Positions 8,193-15,600 of a stretch of 64,000 nucleotides of DNA are shown here, piece by piece. Source of the stretch: a virus; the IMG/VR virus record IMGVR_UViG_3300049617_000144, positions 1-64,000 of that record. One strand, written 5' to 3'. Below the pieces are notes generated by a model, which was not told the origin of the DNA, did no database searches, and saw only the letters and a list, made by a program, of their open reading frames with translations. Each line of letters starts with the position of its first letter. Positions within the stretch are counted from its first letter, which is position 1. Position numbers and translations under genes: made by a program.

Positions 8193-8674
8193 TCGAGGTG
8201 CCTTACGTGTCTAGCTCGTATCGACCAATGATTGCCGAAATTTGGATTGTTTTCACCACGCACTTTTTCGCTACGTAGATGTTTGTCTTCAGAGGACATA
8301 TTGGCAAAACGATTCTTTAATGTCTCAGATATTTTTTTGATTATCTCTTTCTTTTTTGGATTACTTGTAAGATTGTCACCACCACTAGCTTGCCTGCCTA
8401 TGTTGTAACCTATTTGAAAAATAAATGCTCTTGTGTGATCGAGCCAATATTGCTCACGTTCGAGCAACATGCTAACATTAACTTCTTCTACAATTTCAAA
8501 CACAAAGCACTTCTCGCCAAAATAATTCCAAGCTCTTTGTAGATGAACATTATGATGCACGCCGCCACACAAATCAGTGGTATGTTTCTTCCACCGCTTA
8601 CAACAGTCCTTAGAACTTCCTATGTAGAACTTGTTGTTAGAGGTATTTATAATCTTATACACACCAGAAATCAT
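8183..8674 (-). CDS. GIY-YIG homing endonuclease with NUMOD3
   Basis: From the internal ATG at 8674: SGVYKIINTSNNKFYIGSS is the GIY-YIG core (GVY / YIG), with the catalytic Arg in KRWKKHT and Glu in LEREQYWLD. The NUMOD3 motif GENNPNFGNHWS appears near residue 145, then the protein ends abruptly, so it may have lost further DNA-binding repeats. It sits directly downstream of thyA, the gene that in T4 hosts the I-TevI intron. It is likely a free-standing homing endonuclease. Confidence 0.85.
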   Translation of the reverse strand: MISGVYKIINTSNNKFYIGSSKDCCKRWKKHTTDLCGGVHHNVHLQRAWNYFGEKCFVFEIVEEVNVSMLLEREQYWLDHTRAFIFQIGYNIGRQASGGDNLTSNPKKKEIIKKISETLKNRFANMSSEDKHLRSEKVRGENNPNFGNHWSIRARHVRHLEWR

Positions 8675-8684
8675 AGTCGCTCCA

Positions 8685-9623
8685 CTAAACAGCAACTGGT
8701 ATTTTTATGATTGGCCCAGGATTGTAACCAATTAACTCAAAGTCATCAAGTTTATATGCGGTAATGTCATCAGCCTTATGTAAATTCAATGTTGGAGAAT
8801 CAATAATTGAAGCATTGAGATATTTTTCAGTAGCTTCCAACTGATCTTCATAAATGTGACAATCTCCTCCACACCATACAAATTCATAAGCTTTGTAGCC
8901 GGTTTGTTGTGCTAACATCATGGTGAACGCAGAATAAAACTGCACGTTTGCTGGCACTCCAACCATCATATCGCATGAGCGTTGATTTAACAGCCCCGTC
9001 ATTCTGCCTTCATCATCAATAAATACTTGATAAGCATAATGACAAGGTGGCAGCTTTTGCTTGTGTAAATCTTGTGGATTCCATAAAGAAAACATGATGC
9101 GACGACAAGAAGGATCTTCTTTGATTCGCTTGATGATATAAGCAAGTTGGTCAAAGCCATTAAATCCATATTGGTCTTGGAAAGATACTTCTGGTTCTTC
9201 TCCAAGCATAGCTCGACACATATTTTTGGATGGCTCAGGGATGCCACCAGCACCATCACCGTAATTGCCGCCAAAGTAACGAAGCTGAAACCCGTAGACA
9301 GGGCCGAATGAACCTTCAACGAATCCGTGCTTTTTCTCGAACTCAGCATCTACCCAGGGAGTCCAGATATTGGCTCCCAGCTTTTGAAGGTCTTTGTTAT
9401 TGGTTGATCCCGATAGGAACCAAAGAAGTTCGGCGAAAATGGAACGGGGCCAGACCTTTCGCCTGGTCACAATGGGGAAATACTCATCGATGCGATAGCG
9501 ACTCATGATGCCCATGATCGCCCTGGTCTTGATCCCCGTTCTCTTGTTTGATTTTGCAACACCCTGCTCTAAGATCATCTTAAGAGCATTGTCGTAATCC
9601 TGCATTGTGTAACGACTCATCAT
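8685..9623 (-). CDS. thyA: Thymidylate synthase ThyA
   Basis: ATG at 9623 is preceded by AAGGAGGC; the upstream frame is an overrun. The 312-residue protein has the ThyA landmarks: RAIMGIMSRYRID, FAELLWFLSGSTN, the catalytic Cys194 in LPPCHYAYQV, QRSCDMMVGVPANV, and GGDCHIYEDQ. It methylates dUMP to dTMP with methylene-tetrahydrofolate, and DHFR is encoded nearby. The coding region overlaps the upstream zinc-protein gene by about 44 bases. Confidence 0.96.
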   Translation of the reverse strand: MMSRYTMQDYDNALKMILEQGVAKSNKRTGIKTRAIMGIMSRYRIDEYFPIVTRRKVWPRSIFAELLWFLSGSTNNKDLQKLGANIWTPWVDAEFEKKHGFVEGSFGPVYGFQLRYFGGNYGDGAGGIPEPSKNMCRAMLGEEPEVSFQDQYGFNGFDQLAYIIKRIKEDPSCRRIMFSLWNPQDLHKQKLPPCHYAYQVFIDDEGRMTGLLNQRSCDMMVGVPANVQFYSAFTMMLAQQTGYKAYEFVWCGGDCHIYEDQLEATEKYLNASIIDSPTLNLHKADDITAYKLDDFELIGYNPGPIIKIPVAV

Positions 9624-9849
9624 GCCTCCTTGCACAACTTGGACAAACCCTTGTTTCTTTCACAATCTGCTTGCCTGGCCCGCCGTAATCCTTATACCAT
9701 CCCCATTTCCATCTGTGCTTCCTATCATCCCACTCCCATCGCTGTCCAGCAAATTCCCGGAAAGGATGTTGGTAAGAGTGTGATTGCACAATCACATGAC
9801 ACGGGATACGTGGACCAACTGATTTACGACATAATTCACATCTGAACAT
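9580..9849 (-). CDS. Small zinc-ribbon protein, 89 aa
   Basis: Begins MFRCELCRKSVG and ends near CPSCARRHDESLH; the CxxC pairs at residues 4-7 and about 70-73 suggest a split zinc ribbon. The middle is Trp-rich and basic (WEWDDRKHRWKWGWYKDY). Its 3' end overlaps thyA. The function is unknown. Confidence 0.55.
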   Translation of the reverse strand: MFRCELCRKSVGPRIPCHVIVQSHSYQHPFREFAGQRWEWDDRKHRWKWGWYKDYGGPGKQIVKETRVCPSCARRHDESLHNAGLRQCS

Positions 9850-9894
9850 TCTCCAAGCCTTATACAGCCGCAGCTTGGCTACTTCTGCGGAGGG

Positions 9895-10068
9895 TTAAAA
9901 AAAAAGTGCTTTCATCTTACTGACAAACTCATCTATTGGAATAGTAACTTTCTGTGGATCTTTTTCGTTAATCCATATCGTTACTGCACTGCCTTCATTA
10001 ACGGCAGTCATTTCAATAAAGTAATCCTTGTCTATTGCCGACCGAGTGTAGTTTTTTACTATCAACAT
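9895..10068 (-). CDS. Hypothetical protein, 57 aa
   Basis: ATG at 10,068 opens MLIVKNYTRSAIDKDY and closes DEFVSKMKALFF. It has alternating beta-type stretches (AVTIWINE, VTIPIDEF). It fills the gap between two recognised small genes on the same strand. No family was recognised. Confidence 0.55.
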   Translation of the reverse strand: MLIVKNYTRSAIDKDYFIEMTAVNEGSAVTIWINEKDPQKVTIPIDEFVSKMKALFF

Positions 10069-10099
10069 GTAAAGATACTAAAAAGTTAAGCAAGATTTG

Positions 10100-10291
10100 T
10101 CAATCGCTCTTCTTCTTTTTACGTTTGCCTTTTTTCTTCTTGGGACGACGTTCGTCGCCCCAGTGGCTTTCTTCATCTGGATAAGCCCTTGAGACCATAC
10201 CGCCAACAGGTCTAGCGAAGACGGCAACACAATTTGATCCTGTTCCTACTTCTCGAAGCTTAAGCCAATCCGTAAAATTGAGTCTTCTCAT
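10100..10291 (-). CDS. Small protein with targeting-like N-terminus and poly-Lys tail, 63 aa
   Basis: Starts MRRLNFTDWLKLREVGTG and ends with a 15-residue Lys-rich tail (KKKKGKRKKKK). NFTDWLKLRE fits the recurrent N-terminal motif, with a Leu-x-Glu after it that resembles a T4 prohead protease site. The basic tail would bind DNA, as internal head proteins often do. This role is inferred. Confidence 0.55.
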   Translation of the reverse strand: MRRLNFTDWLKLREVGTGSNCVAVFARPVGGMVSRAYPDEESHWGDERRPKKKKGKRKKKKSD

Positions 10292-10344
10292 AAAGATATG
10301 TAGTCATTATGATAGTTTTTCAATGGCGTCAATATATAAGCATT

Positions 10345-10467
10345 ATGAATAAAGCAGTAGACAACTTCATGTTTGGATTGTGTTTTGGCATGGGCTTCTT
10401 TGTGGCACAAGCAGTCTTAAGGTTCATAGTTAGCTTGCTGTCTGGTGCCTCACATGCTGGTTTGTAA
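10345..10467 (+). CDS. Small membrane protein, 40 aa
   Basis: ATG at 10,345 opens MNKAVDNFMFGLCFGMG; the body is one Gly/Phe-rich hydrophobic helix (FFVAQAVLRFIVSLL). TATATAAG lies five bases upstream and there is no Shine-Dalgarno, as at other starts in this window. A strong terminator follows. Single-pass membrane protein of unknown role. Confidence 0.5.
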   Translation: MNKAVDNFMFGLCFGMGFFVAQAVLRFIVSLLSGASHAGL

Positions 10468-10470
10468 AAC

Positions 10471-10501
10471 AAAAAGGCCCAGAGTAATCTGGGCCTTTTT
10501 T
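10471..10501. terminator. Bidirectional intrinsic terminator
   Basis: AGGCCCAGA and TCTGGGCCT form a nine-base stem with a four-base loop, flanked by A and T runs on both sides. It lies between the plus-strand membrane ORF and the 3' end of the RNA ligase gene. Confidence 0.9.
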
Positions 10502-10504
10502 GCG

Positions 10505-11593
10505 TCAAAATAGGATTTTGACTATTTGATCAGATCCATCCCTCCACAGCTTCTTGGGATCAATTCCACGCTTCCTGGCGTCAAACAGGATGCCGGTGAA
10601 CGGCGTCTTTTTGAGAATCGCCAGAGCAAAGTCCTTTTGTACTGGGATCTCCTTGGATGCCTCCCAGACCGTCATCATCTGAGCATATGCCACTTCAACC
10701 TTCTCCTTGACCTCCATGAACTTTTCCTTGACCTCGGGAAAATAAACAAGCAATTCTGAACTTTCCCCAGCCAGAACAAAAGGCAAAAGGTTCTTCGGAT
10801 TGTAAAGATTGTCCCCTTCGCCTCTTAGTCTATGCAACGCCAAATAACTGGAATTTTTTATCTTCCACCTGGCGTTGTTCTTGTCTCTGATCACCACCCC
10901 TTCGAAAGTCGGGTCTTCCTCCCCTTGCTTGTTGAGAAAATCCTGCACTTCTTCGATGCTGTGAAAATCGTAACGGTGCGGCAGCGAAAAAAGATTGCTC
11001 GGCAAAGTGAACCGAGCATGATTCCAATGCAACTCCTCCTCGCCGCAAAAAGCCGTCAGCAGAAACATTTTCGGCTCACTGTAGGTCCGCACCACCTTAT
11101 TCCAGGGCGAAACGAACTCACAGACATAAGTCAGTTTTGGGTCCAACTTTCCCTCAAGGTCGGCCAGGTCCGAGATCCCCATCGCCTTGCAGAAACCTTC
11201 CTGCCAAGTGAACCTTTGGAACTGCATGGTGTCTAGTCCAAAGGAGCCCCTGGTGTTTGCACGCCATTGGCCATTGAAGTGATACAGGAGAACCAAGCTA
11301 CCGTCTTCCTTGCTCTGCACGCAGAAGTCCGAGAAGTCGAACAACTTCATTTCATCCTGAACCTCACCCCAATTAAAAAATCTTGGGAAAGAGCGGGCCA
11401 CAATCTCGTTCGTGGTGCTGTTTAGCACTAGACCACGGCATTCCCTGACCACAGGATGGGTCTTAGGGGAATCGATCTGGTCGTAGTTAACTATGACCAG
11501 TGGCTCTGTTTCGTGCCGGGTAAGTCGGATACCCAGTTCTGTTGCCAGATCATCATAAGACTTCGAAGACAAATAGTCTTGTACGTGCAACAT
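10505..11593 (-). CDS. T4 Rnl1-type RNA ligase
   Basis: A 362-residue nucleotidyltransferase. The AMP-accepting Lys is K95 in the KEDGS motif (SKEDGSL). Motif Ia-like RGLVLN precedes it, motif IIIa lies in TYVCEFVSPWNKVV, motif IV is EGVVIRD and motif V is WKIKNSSYL. Rnl1-family ligases join 5'-phosphate and 3'-OH RNA ends, in T4 to repair tRNAs cleaved by host anticodon nucleases. A PNK-like kinase (49.5 kb) and a 2H phosphoesterase (60.3 kb) may be partners. Confidence 0.9.
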   Translation of the reverse strand: MLHVQDYLSSKSYDDLATELGIRLTRHETEPLVIVNYDQIDSPKTHPVVRECRGLVLNSTTNEIVARSFPRFFNWGEVQDEMKLFDFSDFCVQSKEDGSLVLLYHFNGQWRANTRGSFGLDTMQFQRFTWQEGFCKAMGISDLADLEGKLDPKLTYVCEFVSPWNKVVRTYSEPKMFLLTAFCGEEELHWNHARFTLPSNLFSLPHRYDFHSIEEVQDFLNKQGEEDPTFEGVVIRDKNNARWKIKNSSYLALHRLRGEGDNLYNPKNLLPFVLAGESSELLVYFPEVKEKFMEVKEKVEVAYAQMMTVWEASKEIPVQKDFALAILKKTPFTGILFDARKRGIDPKKLWRDGSDQIVKILF

Positions 11594-11708
11594 AATGCAC
11601 CTCCTTGTTAAAGGGTGTTAGTGAATGGAATCTTCTAATTAGATGGATGAATTACAGAAAGGTTCACTTAGTGCTACGGTTTGTTCTAACGAACAATCCA
11701 ACACGCTA

Positions 11709-12209
11709 TTACATGCCGCCTATTCCGCCACCCATTCCACCACCCATTCCACCTTGTGATTGATTGGCGGCGGCTTGCCAGCCTCGGCCAAGCATCTCAG
11801 CAAGCTTGTCAATACTAATGATAATTTCTTTTTCGTCAATAGCACCTTCATAGTGTTTGACGCTGCCGTCCTCTTTTCTCACATAAATACGGCGATTAAG
11901 ACTTGGGCTATTTAGGTTGTGTAGTTGAATCTTCACGTAAGGGACACTTAACTCGATGGGTTTAATAAGTTTGAAAACACATTGATTGAAAAGTAATACT
12001 TGTCCATCGTATTCAAGCTCAACAGGACCGCTCTCGATAAAATCAGGAAGATCATTCGGATCAATGCCCAATTCTCCCCAAAGCCGATCCAGATAATTCT
12101 CTGGCTCCTCTTCGTGTTTTTTGTGCTTTTTCATCGAATGCACTTTGTCTTCAAAGAATACCTTGAAACCTGACAAATAACTTCTCATATCGTATATATC
12201 AATCGCCAT
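11709..12209 (-). CDS. Hypothetical protein with Gly/Met-rich tail
   Basis: I chose ATG at 12,209 (MAIDIYDMRSYLSGFK); the longer ORF runs hydrophobic nonsense across the start of the divergent HNH gene. It is about 166 residues with a charged linker, a beta-rich body (VELEYDGQVLLFNQ, VPYVKIQLH) and a tail GGMGGGMGGGIGGM. No family was recognised. The tail resembles flexible ends of chaperone or scaffold proteins, which is not evidence of function. Confidence 0.6.
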   Translation of the reverse strand: MAIDIYDMRSYLSGFKVFFEDKVHSMKKHKKHEEEPENYLDRLWGELGIDPNDLPDFIESGPVELEYDGQVLLFNQCVFKLIKPIELSVPYVKIQLHNLNSPSLNRRIYVRKEDGSVKHYEGAIDEKEIIISIDKLAEMLGRGWQAAANQSQGGMGGGMGGGIGGM

Positions 12210-12261
12210 CAAAAGATTTTCTTCTGGATTACCGAAATGATTTTTGCTATATAATAGTGAT

Positions 12262-13131
12262 ATGAACAAAATAGAATGGCAAAAAGAGACAAGAACAAAA
12301 AGGAAACTACAAGGGTTGTGCGTACAATGCGGCAAATTTGCAAATGGCTATGTATCTTGTGATGCATGTAGGAAAAAAGAAAGAGATTATAACAAAAAGT
12401 GCAGCAATAATGGCTATTGTAAATGTTGCAACAGGTTGGCAAATAAACCTTACAAATATTGTAACGCTTGCTTAACCAGTCGCAGAGCCAAATCAAAAGC
12501 AAGACGAGTCAAAAGAAGAAATCTTGGGTTGTGTTCCAGTTGCAGCAATCCAGTAAAAAACAATAACTGTCTATGCGACAAATGTAACGCCTCCTTGAAA
12601 CAAAGGTATGCGGTAACTAAAAATAAAGTGTTCACGGCTTATGGAAAAAAATGTGTTTGCTGTGGAGAAACCACTATTGAATGTTTGCAAATAGACCACA
12701 TCAATGGCGGGGGCAGAAAACACAAACTGTCTCTAAAAATTAACTTTTATGCATGGCTGGTAAAGAATAAGTTCCCCTCTGGATTCCAGACGTTATGTGC
12801 AAATTGCAACTTTGCCAAAGCAAGACATGGATGTTGCCCACATCAAAGTCCTGTAATACCAAAAAGAATAAAAGAAAAAACAGATTGTTTCGAAGCATAT
12901 GGTGGAGCAAAATGCAATAGTTGTGGAGAAAACAAAATTGCATTTTTAGAAATTGATCATATAGATAACAATGGCGGCGTGTTAAGAAAAATAGACAGCA
13001 GACAAGTAAACATCTACAGATGGCTTAGATTAAACAATTACCCTAATGGATATCAAGTATTATGTTCGAACTGCAATTGGAAGAAAAAAATATTATTAAT
13101 TTCAAATCATGGTTCGAAACTGCCGAACTAA
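12262..13131 (+). CDS. Modular zinc-ribbon nuclease with two tandem HNH-like modules
   Basis: Start taken as ATG 12,262 (MNKIEWQKETRTKR); TATAAT lies just upstream. The N-terminal third has three zinc-ribbon repeats (CVQCGK...CDAC; CKCCNR...CNAC; CSSCSN...CDKC). Two HNH-like modules follow: CVCCGE-IDHINGGG-CANCNFAK and CNSCGE-IDHIDNNGG-CSNCNWKK. The same double module is found at 397-1209. It disrupts the 5' end of the downstream paralogue gene. Probable homing endonuclease. Confidence 0.75.
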   Translation: MNKIEWQKETRTKRKLQGLCVQCGKFANGYVSCDACRKKERDYNKKCSNNGYCKCCNRLANKPYKYCNACLTSRRAKSKARRVKRRNLGLCSSCSNPVKNNNCLCDKCNASLKQRYAVTKNKVFTAYGKKCVCCGETTIECLQIDHINGGGRKHKLSLKINFYAWLVKNKFPSGFQTLCANCNFAKARHGCCPHQSPVIPKRIKEKTDCFEAYGGAKCNSCGENKIAFLEIDHIDNNGGVLRKIDSRQVNIYRWLRLNNYPNGYQVLCSNCNWKKKILLISNHGSKLPN

Positions 13132-13415
13132 TATCACAAATAATTAACGCCAAGGGTCTGATTTTTTTCTTCACATTTAACAAAAAAACATTTGGTGCCC
13201 CTGAAGAAAGCAGATTGGTATTTTCAAAACTAAAAGACCCAGACGACAACGATACCACAAATTGGAATGGAGCCAATTTTATTGCCTACAATATGCAGGA
13301 TGCACTTTCTGGAATAGAAACATCATGTATGTTCAACGATAAAGACATCAAGGGCATAAAAGTAATTGATCAAAAGCAAATTAGTAAATTATTGGAGAAA
13401 GACAGGAAAAAATGA
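13062..13415 (+). CDS. First copy of a tandem paralogue pair, 5' end disrupted
   Basis: The open frame starts inside the upstream HNH gene, but similarity to the next gene begins only at about 13,170 (TFGAPEESRLVFSKLKDP against VYGAPEESRLVFARMKDP). Later blocks also align: FIAYNMQDALSG with FVGYEMKQALAG, and KDIKGIKVI with KDLKKLKVI, ending KDRKK in both. No clear ATG remains where the second copy starts; an ATT or CTG sits at that point. Insertion of the HNH gene probably replaced its start. The function is unknown. Confidence 0.5.
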   Translation: MFELQLEEKNIINFKSWFETAELISQIINAKGLIFFFTFNKKTFGAPEESRLVFSKLKDPDDNDTTNWNGANFIAYNMQDALSGIETSCMFNDKDIKGIKVIDQKQISKLLEKDRKK

Positions 13416-13753
13416 CATTTTTTCAAAAAGACGATGGGCTTCGTAAGGTGTATGGGGCACCGGAAGAAAGCCGCCTCGTTTTCGCAAGAATGAAAGATCC
13501 AGAAGATAATGATGAAGAATGGGCCAAAGAAGCCACTTTTGTCGGCTATGAAATGAAGCAAGCCCTGGCAGGAAAAGAAGTTGCCAGGTTGTTTTCAATA
13601 AAAGACCTTAAGAAACTCAAAGTGATTTCAAAAGAAAAAGCTACTAAGTTGTTAAGCAGCAAGAAGAAACCAGCCAAGAAAACCGTGGACTTACCGCCTG
13701 TGCATGGTAAGGATGGAGCAGGTATGGTGCAAATCAAAGATAGGAAAAAATGA
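13412..13753 (+). CDS. Second copy of the tandem paralogue pair, 113 aa
   Basis: Starts MTFFQKDDGLRKVYGAPEE. The ATG overlaps the stop of the first copy (AGGAAAAAATGA), and the same AGGAAAAAATGA string ends this gene, as expected from tandem duplication. The C-terminus adds a Lys-rich stretch (SSKKKPAKK) absent from the first copy. Charged alpha/beta protein, no recognised domain. Confidence 0.6.
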   Translation: MTFFQKDDGLRKVYGAPEESRLVFARMKDPEDNDEEWAKEATFVGYEMKQALAGKEVARLFSIKDLKKLKVISKEKATKLLSSKKKPAKKTVDLPPVHGKDGAGMVQIKDRKK

Positions 13754-14419
13754 TCAGCCAAAAATACAGTGATATTGTTCTTTAATTGCCAACTTATACT
13801 CTTCTTCTGTCATGGCTCCTTTCATTCGATTAACGTCATACTGATATTGACCGCCAAAATAAATCCACTGCAAGTTTGATATATCATTGCTCCCACCTCT
13901 TGACACCGGCACCCTATGATCAAGCGTTGTATTAACTCCTAACACAAGTTGCCGTCCAGTATATGGGCAAATTGATTGGGTCTCAAATAATGATTTAAGT
14001 TCACGCCATAAAGATGTTATACTAAAATTAGTTCTTGCAACCTTCTTCAAATAACACGTTTCGCAATATCTTTCTTTAACAAAACCATTTTCTATCGCTT
14101 CCCGTCCACATTGCTGGCACTTGCCGCTCAATTTTCGTGCTTTTCGCTTATCTTCAAACGAAGCAATAAAGAGATAGCGTTTTTCAAGGTGTTTACTACA
14201 CAAACCCCGATCTTTAACTGGCATGCCACACTCTGTACAAACTCCAAGTTGCTTTCTTGATTCCCTTGACATTTTAATCCTTGCTGCCTCTTTGTTCAGA
14301 CAAGCCCGGCACATACGACCACCATTAGCAGGTTCATTGCCACACCTGACGCAAATTCCTTTATCTCTCCGTGTGCGATATTCATTTCTACGCATATAAT
14401 TTATCTCATGTCTATTCAT
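13754..14419 (-). CDS. HNH endonuclease with N-terminal zinc-ribbon repeats
   Basis: A 221-residue protein. Zinc-ribbon repeats fill residues 20-130 (CVRCGN...CRAC; CTECGM; CQQCGR...CETC), like those of the plus-strand nuclease at 12,262. The C-terminal nuclease is a canonical HNH: LDHRVPVSRGGSNDISNLQWI with VNRMKGAMTEEEY. Shared zinc arrays joined to different HNH types imply domain shuffling. Probable homing endonuclease. Confidence 0.8.
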   Translation of the reverse strand: MNRHEINYMRRNEYRTRRDKGICVRCGNEPANGGRMCRACLNKEAARIKMSRESRKQLGVCTECGMPVKDRGLCSKHLEKRYLFIASFEDKRKARKLSGKCQQCGREAIENGFVKERYCETCYLKKVARTNFSITSLWRELKSLFETQSICPYTGRQLVLGVNTTLDHRVPVSRGGSNDISNLQWIYFGGQYQYDVNRMKGAMTEEEYKLAIKEQYHCIFG

Positions 14420-14505
14420 ATATAATTTCCTAGATTGTAATTGGACAAGTTAAACGACTACTTAATATAGTAGTAATTTTTTGTTTTCGTAAAGTTTGAG
14501 TTATT

Positions 14506-15210
14506 ATGCTGCCATTTGAAAAAGACACAAAAAGAGTATTCGTGTGCTTCGTGTGCGGAGAGAAATACGAAGAGTATCAACCTTACAAAGAACACCTTGC
14601 ATCAACTCATGAAGAAGGCAGAGATTTTGTCTTTTGCCCCCTGGAACGGTGCCAGGCACCCGTGCGAGACGTAAAGATGCACTTCAAAGCTAAACATCCA
14701 CACGATAAAATCCCTGCAAAGGGGGCGATGAGATCCATCATTTGGAAAGACATTAACACAAAGGGTAAATTCAAGACCCGTAAACCAGCATTTCACGAAG
14801 GATGGTTTGTAAGCATCAAAAACAACGGCAAAGAGTTTTACTACAGGTCCAGGTGGGAATGTAAAGTGCTGGAATACCTGGAACTTATCCCGCAAATACT
14901 ACGCTATGAAGTAGAGCCGCTTAAAGGCGGCATCCCCTACTTGTTCGAAGGTAAAATCCATCATTACTTCCCAGACCTGTTTATCTATTTTTCAGATGGT
15001 CATGTAGAAATATGGGAGATTAAACCTGAGAACCAGAATGATCTACCTATCAATCAAGCCAAATGGTCTTCTGCTCAGCCTTATTGCGAATCAAAAGGTT
15101 GGCGTTTCGTGATAATCAATGAGGACGAAATTTCTAAGTTGCAAACTATGGCGAATAAAATCAGGAACCAACAAATTAGTGGTCATCAAGACCAAGGGCT
15201 CGTTAGTTAA
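14506..15210 (+). CDS. Zinc-finger plus TnsA-like (PD-D/ExK) nuclease
   Basis: A 234-residue protein. Two C2H2-like fingers lie in residues 10-65 (CFVCGEKY...HLASTH; CPLERC...HFKAKH). The nuclease domain follows: YRSRWECKVLEYLEL, then FPDLFIYFSDGHVEIWEIKP, with the PD and E-x-K of the PD-(D/E)xK fold. T4 gp4-type head-completion proteins and TnsA share this arrangement, so it could trim DNA during packaging or act as a mobile nuclease. Its 3' end overlaps a convergent HNH gene by 120 bases. Confidence 0.6.
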   Translation: MLPFEKDTKRVFVCFVCGEKYEEYQPYKEHLASTHEEGRDFVFCPLERCQAPVRDVKMHFKAKHPHDKIPAKGAMRSIIWKDINTKGKFKTRKPAFHEGWFVSIKNNGKEFYYRSRWECKVLEYLELIPQILRYEVEPLKGGIPYLFEGKIHHYFPDLFIYFSDGHVEIWEIKPENQNDLPINQAKWSSAQPYCESKGWRFVIINEDEISKLQTMANKIRNQQISGHQDQGLVS

Positions 15211-15471
15211 AGGATTGACGTATTTACATCCTCGTTTGACGTTACAGGCCCGACACGCTACAACAAAATTGCCACATTTGTCTATGCCCCCTTTTGTCCT
15301 TGGAATAACATGATCCATTGTAGCTAAATTATCAACTCTATTATCTCTTGAACCACTTGTTGGTAATCTTAACTTCTTTCCGCACCAGTAGCATCCATAC
15401 TTCTGCGTAACAAGCAATTCATTTCTGTGCTTCTTAAGTTTTTTGTTCAGTTTGAATCTATTCTTAGACAT
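15091..15471 (-). CDS. HNH endonuclease, 126 aa
   Basis: CYWCGKKL at about 27, the catalytic stretch MDHVIPRTKGG, and NFVVACRACNVKRG with second Cys pair and Asn. A GGGGG ribosome site lies about eight bases before the ATG and comes from the flank of TnpB element 1. The C-terminal 40 residues overlap the convergent TnsA-like gene. Likely a free-standing homing nuclease. Confidence 0.8.
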   Translation of the reverse strand: MSKNRFKLNKKLKKHRNELLVTQKYGCYWCGKKLRLPTSGSRDNRVDNLATMDHVIPRTKGGIDKCGNFVVACRACNVKRGCKYVNPLTNEPLVLMTTNLLVPDFIRHSLQLRNFVLIDYHETPTF

Positions 15472-15490
15472 AAATCAATCCCCCTTTGTT

Positions 15491-15600
15491 ACCGTTCCTT
15501 CAAACTTGGAAAAACTTACCCAAGCAAAAAAGGTTTGACGAAACCAACCCACATCCTGCCGTTATACGCAGAATGCTCTTAATGGATCGATCCGTACTGG
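15491..15600 (-). ncRNA. Candidate omega-RNA of TnpB copy 1
   Basis: The last codons of tnpB and the 3' sequence are conserved with copy 3: CTGCGTATAACGGCAGG, a GGGTTGGTTTCGTCAAACC-type hairpin, then CTTGGGTAAGTTTTTCCAAG (stem CTTGG/CCAAG) and GGAACGGT. In this family the guide is the flank directly after the right end; here it would start AACAAAGGGGGATTGA. The 5' limit is a guess. Confidence 0.6.

Noticed and set aside
8643-8652. TATAAATA on the minus strand within the GIY-YIG gene
   Set aside because: It lies downstream of the start codon and is explained by codons for Ile-Ile-Asn.
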